Source: an uncultured Pelagibacteraceae bacterium
GTDB lineage: Bacteria; Pseudomonadota; Alphaproteobacteria; Pelagibacterales; Pelagibacteraceae
DNA length: 62,785 nucleotides
Assembly (NCBI GenBank): GCA_902516395.1
Contig: CABXYN010000004.1
Location: 1-62,785, forward strand
Direction of reading: 5' to 3'
Made by a program: the position numbers and the translations under genes. Shown here one piece after another: positions 39,386-49,011 of this stretch (positions are counted from its first letter, which is position 1; the number at the start of each line of letters is the position of its first letter). The notes beneath the pieces were generated by a model that was not told the DNA's origin, ran no database searches, and was given only the letters and a program-made list of their open reading frames with translations.

Positions 39386-39718
39386 ATGCAACAATTAGAT
39401 CTATTTGATTATAGAAAAGATTATATCTTTGATAGGGAAAATCAGATTGCACATTATTATGATATTTTAAGCGAAACAAGAGACACTATTATTTATTCAG
39501 AGCACATAGATCCAAAAAAAGGCTTCTCTGTATGTGGAATGGATTATGAGGAATATGTAGATGTTAAGAAAATACACTTAGGAAAACTTACATATGATCA
39601 AATATTACTATATCTAAAACAATCTGAGAAAGATCAAAGAATTCAAAAATATAAAGAACTTCTTAAATTTAGAAATATTCCATATGAACATGACACATTC
39701 ACTTGGAATAGTGAATAA
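39386..39718 (+). CDS. Hypothetical protein upstream of the restriction-like gene
   Basis: From the ATG at 39386 it has 110 residues, opening MQQLDLFDYRKDYIFDRENQ, with EHIDPKKGFSVCGMDYEEYVD in the middle and a C-terminal Lys-rich helix. Soluble. I do not recognise a family. It is convergent with the restriction-endonuclease-like gene, 16 bases apart. Confidence 0.5.
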   Translation: MQQLDLFDYRKDYIFDRENQIAHYYDILSETRDTIIYSEHIDPKKGFSVCGMDYEEYVDVKKIHLGKLTYDQILLYLKQSEKDQRIQKYKELLKFRNIPYEHDTFTWNSE

Positions 39719-39734
39719 AAATTTTTTAAATTAA

Positions 39735-40355
39735 TTAAAAGTTCTTTGGATCTACTACTATAAGTTTTTTTTCACCAAAAGTTTTAGAAATAGATGCTTG
39801 TTTAATATCATTGACAAGTCTCTCTATTGGTCTAATAAATTTTTTTTTGTGCGTATTTTCTAATTTTTTTGAGTTTTCTTCAATCTTATCATAAGTGTAT
39901 TTAGGCATATATATAGCTATAAACCCTCTATATAAATAATTCTTAAGTCTTTCATATTTAAATTCATTTGGATCATCCATAAATCCCCACCCTACAGTTG
40001 GTACCAACAGACTGCCAGATCCACTTACTAATAATCTTTCTTTAACTTTGTAGCTTTTAACAGAAATCACAATATTGAATGGGGTACCTAACATGCAATA
40101 ATCACCCAACCACTTATCAGCATTAGAGGTTAACCTAAAATAACCAGTGGGTAGAGCATCCATTAATGCCCACTCACAAATTCTCTCGGTAATTGTTCCA
40201 GTTGTAGATACAGAAAAGGTCTCAGTTTTATTTAATTTGTCTAATTCAGGAAATATTTGATAAATTTTTTTGAATTTTTCCCCAGGCGAACTATTCTCAA
40301 TGTCTAATTTCTTTAATACTATATCAAGAATTTTGTCGGCTTTTGTTTGGGGCAT
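39735..40355 (-). CDS. Restriction endonuclease-like protein paired with a cytosine methyltransferase
   Basis: The 206-residue protein lies divergent from a C5-cytosine methyltransferase, the usual layout of a type II restriction-modification pair. A PD-(D/E)xK-like arrangement can be seen: Glu57 in an N-terminal helix, Asp85 in WLGDYCML, then a strand ISVKSYK with Lys100. Ser98 replaces the usual Asp/Glu. The KERLLVSGSGSLLVPT segment next to it resembles regions seen in type II enzymes. Specificity cannot be predicted. Alternatives are an inactive or DNA-binding partner of the DISARM-like system. Confidence 0.55.
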   Translation of the reverse strand: MPQTKADKILDIVLKKLDIENSSPGEKFKKIYQIFPELDKLNKTETFSVSTTGTITERICEWALMDALPTGYFRLTSNADKWLGDYCMLGTPFNIVISVKSYKVKERLLVSGSGSLLVPTVGWGFMDDPNEFKYERLKNYLYRGFIAIYMPKYTYDKIEENSKKLENTHKKKFIRPIERLVNDIKQASISKTFGEKKLIVVDPKNF

Positions 40356-40402
40356 TGTAAAATAATAATTATGACTTAGAGTTTACATATTTGATTCGTA
40401 AT

Positions 40403-41383
40403 ATGAAATATAAATTTATAGATTTATTTGCTGGAATAGGTGGAATTCGATTAGGTTTTGAAAATGCTGCTAAAAGTGAAGGTATTGAGACTAACTGTGT
40501 ATTTTCAAGTGAAATAGATAAGTATTGCATCCAAACTTACATTACAAATTTTGGCAAAACAAATTTTTATGGCGACATAACAAAACTAGGATCAAATGAG
40601 AATTTGATAAAAACTATTCCAAATTTTAATATTTTATTTGCTGGATTTCCATGCCAACCATTTTCTCAAGCAGGTTTAAGAAAAGGTTTTGATGATACAA
40701 GAGGAACTTTATTTTTTTGGATTGATAAAATATTAAACCTAAAAAAACCTGATGCATTTTTATTAGAGAATGTAAAACATTTAAAAGGTCATGATAAGGG
40801 AAATACATTAAAAGTAATATTAAAGTCGTTAAGAAAAAATTACTATGTTCCTGATCCTAAAGTACTTAATGCTAAAGACTTTGGTTTGCCTCAAAACAGA
40901 GAAAGAATTTTTATTGTAGGTTTTAAAAAGAAAATGAATGATTTTATTTTTCCTGAGAAAAAAAGTATAAAAGTAAAAGTTGGAGATATACTTGAAAAAA
41001 AACCTGATGATAAATATACGATTTCCACAAGACTATGGACAGGCCATAAAAGAAGAAAAATTCAACATAAACTAAAAGGAAATGGATTTGGATATGGTCT
41101 TTTTGATAAAGAAAGTAGTCATACAAATACTATTTCAGCAAGATACTATAAAGATGGTAGTGAAGTTTTAATATCCAGAGGCAAAAACAAAAATCCAAGA
41201 AAATTGACAGAAAGAGAATGTGCCAGACTTCAAGGATTTCCAGATACATTTAAAATTCCTGTGAGCACTGTACAAGCTTACAAACAATTTGGAAACAGTG
41301 TGCCAGTGAATGTTATTGAGGAAATTTGTTCAGAAATTATTAATTATATTGAGCTATCAAGAAAAAAATCTGAAGTAGCCTAA
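40403..41383 (+). CDS. DNA cytosine-5 methyltransferase (DrmMII-like)
   Basis: From ATG 40403 it has 326 residues and every key motif: I (FIDLFAGIGGIRLGFE), IV with catalytic Cys84 in GFPCQPFSQAG, VI (LLENVKHLKGH), VIII (QNRERIFIVGF), IX (RECARLQGFPDTF) and X (QFGNSVPVNVI). A TTG 12 bases upstream is a weaker start. It methylates cytosine to protect host DNA. A class 2 DISARM system uses a C5-cytosine methyltransferase. Here it is convergent with drmB (four-base tail overlap) and divergent from the restriction-like gene, so it may serve both. Confidence 0.93.
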   Translation: MKYKFIDLFAGIGGIRLGFENAAKSEGIETNCVFSSEIDKYCIQTYITNFGKTNFYGDITKLGSNENLIKTIPNFNILFAGFPCQPFSQAGLRKGFDDTRGTLFFWIDKILNLKKPDAFLLENVKHLKGHDKGNTLKVILKSLRKNYYVPDPKVLNAKDFGLPQNRERIFIVGFKKKMNDFIFPEKKSIKVKVGDILEKKPDDKYTISTRLWTGHKRRKIQHKLKGNGFGYGLFDKESSHTNTISARYYKDGSEVLISRGKNKNPRKLTERECARLQGFPDTFKIPVSTVQAYKQFGNSVPVNVIEEICSEIINYIELSRKKSEVA

Positions 41384-43365
41384 TCATCCAATAAATTGCT
41401 AAAAAAACCAGATGATTTATTTTTGTTATCTCCAATAATTGTAGTTCTGTCCAATAGCTGATTATTTTCTTCGCAGGATGTTTCTGAAACAAAAGTGCAA
41501 GCATGACATGAAGATGAATTTGTACCACCTAAACCTTGTGATTTTGTTTGAATGCATATAGGGTCATATGAACAGTTAAGTGCTTTAGATACTGCTTCAT
41601 AAACAATCTTTCTAAGGTTTTGAGGCTCACCCTCTCTTACTAAACCACCAAGTGTTCCCTCTGCGTCTCCAGCTGAGGTATATATTAATACACCTTCCAT
41701 TTCATTTTTATCATCATAAAGATTGCAGTAAATTCTTTCTCTAAGTGCTGCACTTGAATAACCACAATTAAAACAAAGTCTATTCATTAATAAATGTGAA
41801 AAGGTATGTATTAATAAAAATTTAGAATTTATTTGTCTCTCATGTAGCTTTCTTTGTTTTCTAAATTTATTGTAATTTTTGTTAAGTATATCAAGTTTCT
41901 GGTCATTAAAACTTTCATCCCATTTAGTAATTTTTTCTGCATTAAATTCAAAAAATATTCCCTCACCGTTAACAACTGTTGCAGGTAGCCATTTTCTTGG
42001 TCTTTCACTTAAATGTTGCTTAAAGGATCCTGATCCATCCTCAAAAGGATTTAATCTGGAAAATCCTGTATGGACTCTAGTCTCTTTGAGTTTATCTATA
42101 AGAATAATATTTGAAAAATAATTTTCTAATTCTTTATATTCACTAATATTAAATTGATGTTTAACTAATTCATCATCATCAGTGGTTGTTTTATTAATAA
42201 TAAAATCATATTCCTGATATTTATATTCCTCATCTTTTTTTTGTGGATTTTCCTCATCTAGTTCTGCTTGAGTTTTATTTAAAAAGCCTTCTTTTTTTTT
42301 TATTATTGCTTTTTTTAATATTTTAAAATCAATGTTAGTTCCTGCTGTAACAGCTTCTAAAATATCATTTAAGCTATCTTCTGATTTGTCTTTTACTGAA
42401 TTCCAAAATGCTTCATTGTTAATTTTGTGTATAATTTCTTTTGAAAATTTATCATTAGTTATAATTGGAATAAAAATTGAGCTTTTTAAGGTTGGATAAT
42501 ATACATTTGAAGCCCCTCTAAGTAGTACTTTCTGTTTAGCTTTGCAGTTTGATTCATTATCACCAATCCATGGCCTATTGCCGGTACAACTATGGTTTAT
42601 ATCTCTAAAACCAGGTCCTAAGTCATCTTTTTTAACTTCAGAGTTTATATTTTTTTCAAAAAATCTTGATATATCTACTTCTCTACCATTGCACTTAACG
42701 CATTTAAATTTAAGACCTAGTAATGATGAATTTCCACCTCTACCACCAAATGATTTAATTATACATTTTCCACTATTTAATTTTTTTGATCCCACATGAA
42801 CCCATTCCTCAAATGGAAAATCATCAATATGACCATGCTCACAAGCTACTAAAAATCTAACTGGAATTAGTTTTCTTTCTACTCCATCTTTTTTATTAAG
42901 ACATGTTTTAAATAAATTCTTTACTGTACTATTTTCATCTTTTAGAACTTCTTTTGCATTACACACAAGGCTTTCTGTATCAGTTAGTCTACCAACTTTT
43001 TGCATCAAGCCACATGATGGACATCTATGCCATCTAGGAAATCTTACGTAAGGTAATTTTTGATTTCTTATTTTATAATTTTCAGCATTAGTCCTATAAT
43101 CTGGGGGTATAACAAAAAATTCTTTGTTTAAATAACTTTGTAATCTCGGTTCATTTATTGTCCAAGCTGGGTGAACCTCATCAGGGTTTGGAAACCACTC
43201 ATCAATACTTGCCAACATTAGCGATTCATACTCGCTATTTCTATTTTTAATATCCTTAAATTGGTAAATTGATCCTACACCATATATAGATGCAACTTGA
43301 GATCTTCTAATTTTCATTGAAACAAAGTTTCCTTTTTGAATCTTTTTATTTTTAATCACGAACAC
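41380..43365 (-). CDS. drmB: DrmB-like DUF1998 protein
   Basis: The 661-residue protein has the DrmB N-terminal signature KIRRSQVASIYGVGSIYQF. Cys pairs follow in the middle (CPSCG, CNAKE, CEHGH), with KCVKCNG further on. The C-terminal DUF1998 domain has SHLLMNRLCFNCGYSSAALR, IYTSAGDAEGTLGGLVREG and a Cys cluster SSCHACTFVSETSCEE. In DISARM, DrmB partners DrmA to recognise and act on unmodified incoming DNA. GTG at 43365 overlaps drmA by 14 bases; MKIRRSQ at 43317 is an alternative start. Confidence 0.82.
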   Translation of the reverse strand: MFVIKNKKIQKGNFVSMKIRRSQVASIYGVGSIYQFKDIKNRNSEYESLMLASIDEWFPNPDEVHPAWTINEPRLQSYLNKEFFVIPPDYRTNAENYKIRNQKLPYVRFPRWHRCPSCGLMQKVGRLTDTESLVCNAKEVLKDENSTVKNLFKTCLNKKDGVERKLIPVRFLVACEHGHIDDFPFEEWVHVGSKKLNSGKCIIKSFGGRGGNSSLLGLKFKCVKCNGREVDISRFFEKNINSEVKKDDLGPGFRDINHSCTGNRPWIGDNESNCKAKQKVLLRGASNVYYPTLKSSIFIPIITNDKFSKEIIHKINNEAFWNSVKDKSEDSLNDILEAVTAGTNIDFKILKKAIIKKKEGFLNKTQAELDEENPQKKDEEYKYQEYDFIINKTTTDDDELVKHQFNISEYKELENYFSNIILIDKLKETRVHTGFSRLNPFEDGSGSFKQHLSERPRKWLPATVVNGEGIFFEFNAEKITKWDESFNDQKLDILNKNYNKFRKQRKLHERQINSKFLLIHTFSHLLMNRLCFNCGYSSAALRERIYCNLYDDKNEMEGVLIYTSAGDAEGTLGGLVREGEPQNLRKIVYEAVSKALNCSYDPICIQTKSQGLGGTNSSSCHACTFVSETSCEENNQLLDRTTIIGDNKNKSSGFFSNLLDD

Positions 43366-46300
43366 CTCTTATGGTCTTGCTAATTCTCGCTGAACAATCA
43401 TTATCAACATTTCGCATGTTAACAGGTATTAGAAATTGATTATCTATAATATCTTTTTCAGTATTTGGAGGACACATTAGAGCTCCTTTAGGTGATTGAT
43501 CTGAGTCTGGTGATCCATATTTTTTTGGCATTATAGTCTCCCATCTCAAAAAAATATTATTTATTTCTTTGATAGTTCTATTTATTTCTTCTGGATGATC
43601 ACGATCGGCAAATTTTACATAGTTCATTACATAATCTATAATTTTTTTCTTTGTATTATCGTTTGGAATATTTGGTTTATCTTTTAAGTTGTTATCCCAA
43701 AGTCTTGACAATGTAATTATAACAGCTGGCAAACATCTTTTTCTTACAGAGTCTGAATGAGGTGTTACACTTGTAGGCTCTACGTGATTGTAAATTGAAT
43801 TATGATAGCTCTTAAAGTGTTCATAGTGCGATCTATCTCTTGGTTTAAATGGAGACATAATATTAAAAACAAGTCCGGGACTATTTTGATCTCTTCCCAC
43901 TCTACTTGATGCTTGTATATATTCAGAAGTTGTTTTAGGTTGCCCGTTTATAACCATCAAGCTTAATCTTGGTATATCTATTCCAACTTGTATCATGTTA
44001 GTAGCCAAACAGATGTCATAAGGATAAGATTTTTCGCTTGATTTTGACACAAATAATCTCTTTAAAATTTTAGGTATTTCACTGCTGTCTTGATTAGAAG
44101 TTAATTCAGTAATTTGATTTGGATTTAAGTTTCTATAATATTTATAATTTCCTTGAATTTTGGCATCTAAACCCTTTCTTACATATAAGGCATCTTTTTC
44201 CTCCTTAACATCATCATACATAAGTGTTGCTCCTGACATCAACTCTCGGATACTGTTGAAATAAATAAGTTGAGTCCAATATGGATCATAAGTTTTATGA
44301 TTAATTTCAGGTTTTAAAGAAAAAATTTTTGTATTAACTAGAAGTGAGGAAATAATTTTTGATAATGTAATTTGAGGTGAAGTTGATGATTGACAAAAAA
44401 TTCCTACGTATTTTCTTCCATCTAAATTTTTATTTTCATATGAAAAAAAACTATCTTCTAATTGATTGGTTTGTGGAGGAAAAATAATTCCATTTCTTCC
44501 ATATATAGAATTAATTTGATTTTCTGCTTTGCTTATTGTTGCTGTTGATCCAACTATTTTTGCATTTATTTTCTTATTATTAATTACTTTTTCTGTTAGA
44601 GCATTAATGCACATTTCATACATACCAGCCATTGATCCTAATGGACCAGATATAAGATGAAATTCATCCTGTATTATTAAATCTGTGGAATTTTTTCCAT
44701 CTTTACTACCAAAACAATCAATAGCCTCTTGTTTCCAAGGCAAAATTGCAAATTTATCAATTGTCCCAACTATTAAATCAGGTGCTTTTCTATATATCAT
44801 TTCATCAACAACTGAGATTGGAAGTATTTTGTTATCAGAAAGTGCAAATTCACAATGTTCATTTTCACACTGAAAAGCAAAATGTTTGTTTGCAATATGA
44901 TATCCAGGAGTAATTCTTTTATTTTTATTTTTTGGATCTATTTTAGGACCCATTGATGTCCCGCACCAAGGACAATTTAATAATAAAAATTTGTTTTCGA
45001 CGTAGGTTTTTTCTTTCAAAAGATCAACTAACTTATCTGCTTGACTTAATTTATTCGGAGTTGCCTGTCCACCAATCCAAAGACCTATTTCTATATTTTT
45101 TTTACCTAACTTTTCAACATTTTCACTTCTAATTTTTTCACATGCACAAATTAAAGTTGAGGCTCTTAAAAATTGCTGCGTAGTCAGTAGTCTAAGCGTA
45201 TATCTCATAATTACAGCATTTCCATAAGAATTTGGATTAACAATTTTTCTTAAAAATATTACAAATGCTGATAACCCGAGGTATGCCTCTGTTTTTCCTC
45301 CTCCAGTTGGAAACCATATTAGATCCATTATGTCTCTATCTTCGCTAAAAGGATCGGTAAAACTTTTAATATTCATTACTATGAAAGCGATTTGAAACGG
45401 ATACCATTTTCCTTTTGAAATGATCTTTTCACCAATTTGCATATTTTTGATTTCTTCAGAGTAATTAATATTTTTTAAATCACCTGAAAACTTAAAATCA
45501 TCTTCTGTTGAAAGTGTATAATGAAATTGTTGTTGTAGCATAGCCTTATTCATTAACTTAAAAGCTTCTTGAGCATCTTGGTTATTTTGTAATATCTCTA
45601 TTCCTTGATCAATTCTTTTTGCAACATTTTTAGCTTTATTAACATTGAGCTTAGAAATATTCTTAAGTTGTGAATCTAATAAATTTGATTTTTTATCTTC
45701 ATCTTCAAGCCAATCATTATATTTTTTTAAAAGTTTTTTTAATTGTTCAATTGAAAAGTTAATATCATTGGAAAATTTGTCCATTTCTAAGTTCAAATCA
45801 TCAAATTGTTTTGCTCTGACAGGTTTTATTTCATGTGTTGGGAATATTTCTGTGAATACTCTTGTGCAACCTTTATCTAATTTATCCCATGAGGCTGAAC
45901 AGCCATGTCCAATTGCATATGATTTAAAATTTCTATGTAGTAAATGAAGAGATAATTCTTCATCATCCATATATTTGATATTTTTTTCTTGATACTCAGC
46001 AAATATTGGCTCATTATTATTTTCATAAATTTCAAAATTGCATTGAAAAAAACAATCTTTTGTTAACTCTTTATCGTTACTTTCATTATTATTGACCAAA
46101 TGAAATGTTAAGTATTGTAAATCCTTATCATTTTTAAATCTATTTTCTACATGAATAGAGAGACCAATTTCAATTCCATCCTCATCTATAAAATTTTTTT
46201 TACATCCGTTTAGAAGTTCAGTGCTATTCAACTCTATATTTGAACTTATATTTTTTCTAAAAAATCCCTCGTATTTAATTTGATCTTTCTTATGATCCTT

Positions 46301-47176
46301 GGATTTATCTATTAGTTCAATTATAAAATTCTCAAATTCTTCTTTCGTATATTTATCAAATTTTTTTTTTATTTTATCATTTGCTGAAGAGTGTTTTTTT
46401 TCCCATCCAATTCTTTGATTATAAAATTTATCAAAATAATCTACAGTATTCTTCATTGAATTTGATTTAATATTGAAAGTTTTTGCAATAAAAGACTCAC
46501 AAGTTTTTCTATTTTGGTTTTCAAGAGAATATTTTTTAGAAATCCATGAATATGATGATTTTTTCTCATCATTAAATTTTGATATATAGAAGCTAATCAC
46601 TCTAACTTCATTTGGGATAGTATCTGCTGTTCCAACTTTGTAATATTGACCAATATTTTTTATAGAGACAATTAATTTATCAGGTATCTTAATACATACT
46701 GAAAGTCCCATAGCCGAAGGTTTTAACTCATTGGTAAGATCTAAGGGGTCATCGTTATCAGGTTGATCATGATCAAAATTGTTATCGGATAATTCTTCAT
46801 TAGTATTAACATTTTCTTCTAACGTATTATTATCGCTTTCCCTATCTTCAATTGAGCCTTCATTATTGTCGTAATCCTCATCCACAATTTCTTGATATTG
46901 GGACTTCTGAGGATATAAAACTCCTGCTATGTAGTTATATTTTGGTGAATTAACCAATACTTCTTGTTTGTGCAGACTTGGATTGTCAGGATTAAAACTT
47001 AAAGATGCTACTCCGAATTCCTCATATTTTTCACTTTGTTCATTTTTTTTGTACTTAGATCTATTATAAAGTCCCTCTGAAGGACCAATAAGTTCTTTTT
47101 TTAATTCTTCAAACAAAAAATCTGAACAGTCTTTTGAATTAAATTCAATGCTTTTATTGCTCATTTGATATTTCAT
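43352..47176 (-). CDS. drmA: DrmA-like superfamily 2 helicase
   Basis: The 1274-residue protein has Walker A FPTGGGKTE (622-630), DEFH box (837-840), VGSTATIS (motif III) and the C-terminal lobe with ATNMIQVGIDIPRLSLMVIN and QASSRVGRD (about 1087). The first 600 residues are a large N-terminal region with an acidic linker (about 70-145). A Cys pair in LLNCPWCGTSMGP suggests zinc. These match DISARM DrmA in size and motifs. It overlaps the NERD-helicase gene by 23 bases (a second Met lies at 47164) and the drmB start by 14. Confidence 0.82.
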   Translation of the reverse strand: MKYQMSNKSIEFNSKDCSDFLFEELKKELIGPSEGLYNRSKYKKNEQSEKYEEFGVASLSFNPDNPSLHKQEVLVNSPKYNYIAGVLYPQKSQYQEIVDEDYDNNEGSIEDRESDNNTLEENVNTNEELSDNNFDHDQPDNDDPLDLTNELKPSAMGLSVCIKIPDKLIVSIKNIGQYYKVGTADTIPNEVRVISFYISKFNDEKKSSYSWISKKYSLENQNRKTCESFIAKTFNIKSNSMKNTVDYFDKFYNQRIGWEKKHSSANDKIKKKFDKYTKEEFENFIIELIDKSKDHKKDQIKYEGFFRKNISSNIELNSTELLNGCKKNFIDEDGIEIGLSIHVENRFKNDKDLQYLTFHLVNNNESNDKELTKDCFFQCNFEIYENNNEPIFAEYQEKNIKYMDDEELSLHLLHRNFKSYAIGHGCSASWDKLDKGCTRVFTEIFPTHEIKPVRAKQFDDLNLEMDKFSNDINFSIEQLKKLLKKYNDWLEDEDKKSNLLDSQLKNISKLNVNKAKNVAKRIDQGIEILQNNQDAQEAFKLMNKAMLQQQFHYTLSTEDDFKFSGDLKNINYSEEIKNMQIGEKIISKGKWYPFQIAFIVMNIKSFTDPFSEDRDIMDLIWFPTGGGKTEAYLGLSAFVIFLRKIVNPNSYGNAVIMRYTLRLLTTQQFLRASTLICACEKIRSENVEKLGKKNIEIGLWIGGQATPNKLSQADKLVDLLKEKTYVENKFLLLNCPWCGTSMGPKIDPKNKNKRITPGYHIANKHFAFQCENEHCEFALSDNKILPISVVDEMIYRKAPDLIVGTIDKFAILPWKQEAIDCFGSKDGKNSTDLIIQDEFHLISGPLGSMAGMYEMCINALTEKVINNKKINAKIVGSTATISKAENQINSIYGRNGIIFPPQTNQLEDSFFSYENKNLDGRKYVGIFCQSSTSPQITLSKIISSLLVNTKIFSLKPEINHKTYDPYWTQLIYFNSIRELMSGATLMYDDVKEEKDALYVRKGLDAKIQGNYKYYRNLNPNQITELTSNQDSSEIPKILKRLFVSKSSEKSYPYDICLATNMIQVGIDIPRLSLMVINGQPKTTSEYIQASSRVGRDQNSPGLVFNIMSPFKPRDRSHYEHFKSYHNSIYNHVEPTSVTPHSDSVRKRCLPAVIITLSRLWDNNLKDKPNIPNDNTKKKIIDYVMNYVKFADRDHPEEINRTIKEINNIFLRWETIMPKKYGSPDSDQSPKGALMCPPNTEKDIIDNQFLIPVNMRNVDNDCSARISKTIRGVRD

Positions 47177-49010
47177 CTTGGATTTTTAGTGCTTTACCAA
47201 TTTGCTGATTGGCATATTTTTCGTGAATTTTGTCCCATAGAATATAAAGTAGCGTGTTTGCTCTGCCCATCGCATTATAACTAATTAAATTTTTAAATTC
47301 TTTACCATAACTATACTCTGCAATACCCTCGTGGTTTTCATCAGTAGGACTAGATAATGGATCCAATAAAACAATAATTTTGCTTTCCATGCCTTGAAAA
47401 CCTTGAATTGTAGAAAAATATATTGATTTTTCATCAGCAGAATTAATGATTTCTGATCCGAAAGTCTTTATTTGAGTTAAATCAACAATTTTAAAAAATT
47501 TTTCAATATTTGATTGTGACAATATATTTTTTGGATGATCTAATCTATTTGAAGATAAAATAACTATATCAGATCCATTTATGTTTTGTCTGGATAAATC
47601 TTCTATAATATTTTCTAATTTAGAAATTTTTTCTTTATGATCTTTGCAATAATAATGTTTTATTGAGCCTTCTATTTTAATAAAAAAAGGTCTTGATGGT
47701 AGTTTGTTATTTGTAACACCAGATAAAAATGGAGAGTGAACAGCAATTTGTTGAGCATTTCTTACGTTATAATTTAAGTAGTGATAATAATCTTTAAGAT
47801 CTTTTAAATAAATTTTAGGATTTGATTTTAATATGTCATCAGATTTTTTTTTTGACCATAAATTTTGGAAGTCAAAATCTCCAAAAAAAAACCAGTTCCC
47901 ATTTTTAAGATCTCCTTTTATTATGCTTCCAAATACTCCATAAAATTCTTTATAATGACAATAGTTTTGTACTTCATCTAGTATTAAATAATCATACTTG
48001 ATTACATCACTAACATCTAAAATTTGTTCACTTATAAATTTAAGTAACAGTTCTATTTTATCATCAAATTTTAATAAATTGATTTTATGTGAAAGATCTT
48101 TTGGAATATTTTGTTTTATAATGTCTTTTAATATAATGTATATAAAATTATGAAATGTATAACAATTAAAATTACTAAATTCTTTAAATCTAATTTTTGT
48201 TTCCTCGTTCCTCAATCTACTCGAACTAATAAATAAAACTGAACCATACATAAGCTTTTGTTTTGCAATTTCTTCAGCAATAACTGTCTTACCAGTACCC
48301 TGAGATCCATCAACTATTAATCTATTTGCATCAAAATTCTCTAAAATTTTTACTTGTTCTTTTGTAAAATTTTTAATTTGTCTCTTGCTTTGGTTTAGAA
48401 GATTTTTTTCTGAGGTTTTAGAGCTGAAATTTGGTCTAATAATGTTTAATATTTTATTTTCGTCATCTTCTCTTGGATAAAATTTACCATTAGCTTGGAT
48501 TAAATGATTATTTATTATTTTACTTAAAACTAAATTTAACTTTGGATTTGTTTCACCTGAAACCAAGTTTTCTTTTGGTATTTCAATTGAACTTTCGTCA
48601 AAATCGCAATCTGGAAAAATTACAAGATAATCTTGAGGAATATTTATATCCTTTTTTTTTAAATAATTAGATATATTAAACAAAGATTTTGATGCTTGTT
48701 TAAAAGGATCCTTTATCTTATGTTTACCAAATCTATTTTCAGAATACCATTCTCCGTCAATTCTAGATATACCTCCACCTTTTATCTCAATATTTATTAA
48801 ACCTTTTTTTGGGATAAAAATTACAAAGTCACTTTCACCAAAAAAATTATAACTTTTTTTTTCATTTTTCTTTACGCTTTGTGGATAGTTTAGTGAATGA
48901 AAAACAATACAATTTTTAAAAAATTCACTATTATTTGATTTAAGCAATTCAAAAACTTCTTTTTCACCATTAGGAGCATAAGTGTCAATAATTGGTGGTA
49001 TCATTTTCAT
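47154..49010 (-). CDS. NERD-nuclease/UvrD-like helicase fusion
   Basis: The 618-residue protein has an N-terminal nuclease-related domain (NERD): ANGEKEVFELL-type helix (APNGEKEVFELLKSN), then Asp61 in GESDFVIFIP and Glu75-Ile-Lys77 in LINIEIKGGG, a PD-(D/E)xK arrangement. An ATPase follows: Walker A GSQGTGKT (235-242), DEVQ (345-348), and late motifs STIQGFQGMES and NAMGRANTLLY. It would cut and unwind DNA. This pairing is not one of the standard DISARM components, so it may stand in for DrmC or DrmD. It is tightly packed with drmA. Confidence 0.75.
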   Translation of the reverse strand: MKMIPPIIDTYAPNGEKEVFELLKSNNSEFFKNCIVFHSLNYPQSVKKNEKKSYNFFGESDFVIFIPKKGLINIEIKGGGISRIDGEWYSENRFGKHKIKDPFKQASKSLFNISNYLKKKDINIPQDYLVIFPDCDFDESSIEIPKENLVSGETNPKLNLVLSKIINNHLIQANGKFYPREDDENKILNIIRPNFSSKTSEKNLLNQSKRQIKNFTKEQVKILENFDANRLIVDGSQGTGKTVIAEEIAKQKLMYGSVLFISSSRLRNEETKIRFKEFSNFNCYTFHNFIYIILKDIIKQNIPKDLSHKINLLKFDDKIELLLKFISEQILDVSDVIKYDYLILDEVQNYCHYKEFYGVFGSIIKGDLKNGNWFFFGDFDFQNLWSKKKSDDILKSNPKIYLKDLKDYYHYLNYNVRNAQQIAVHSPFLSGVTNNKLPSRPFFIKIEGSIKHYYCKDHKEKISKLENIIEDLSRQNINGSDIVILSSNRLDHPKNILSQSNIEKFFKIVDLTQIKTFGSEIINSADEKSIYFSTIQGFQGMESKIIVLLDPLSSPTDENHEGIAEYSYGKEFKNLISYNAMGRANTLLYILWDKIHEKYANQQIGKALKIQDEISNEQ

Positions 49011-49011
49011 T

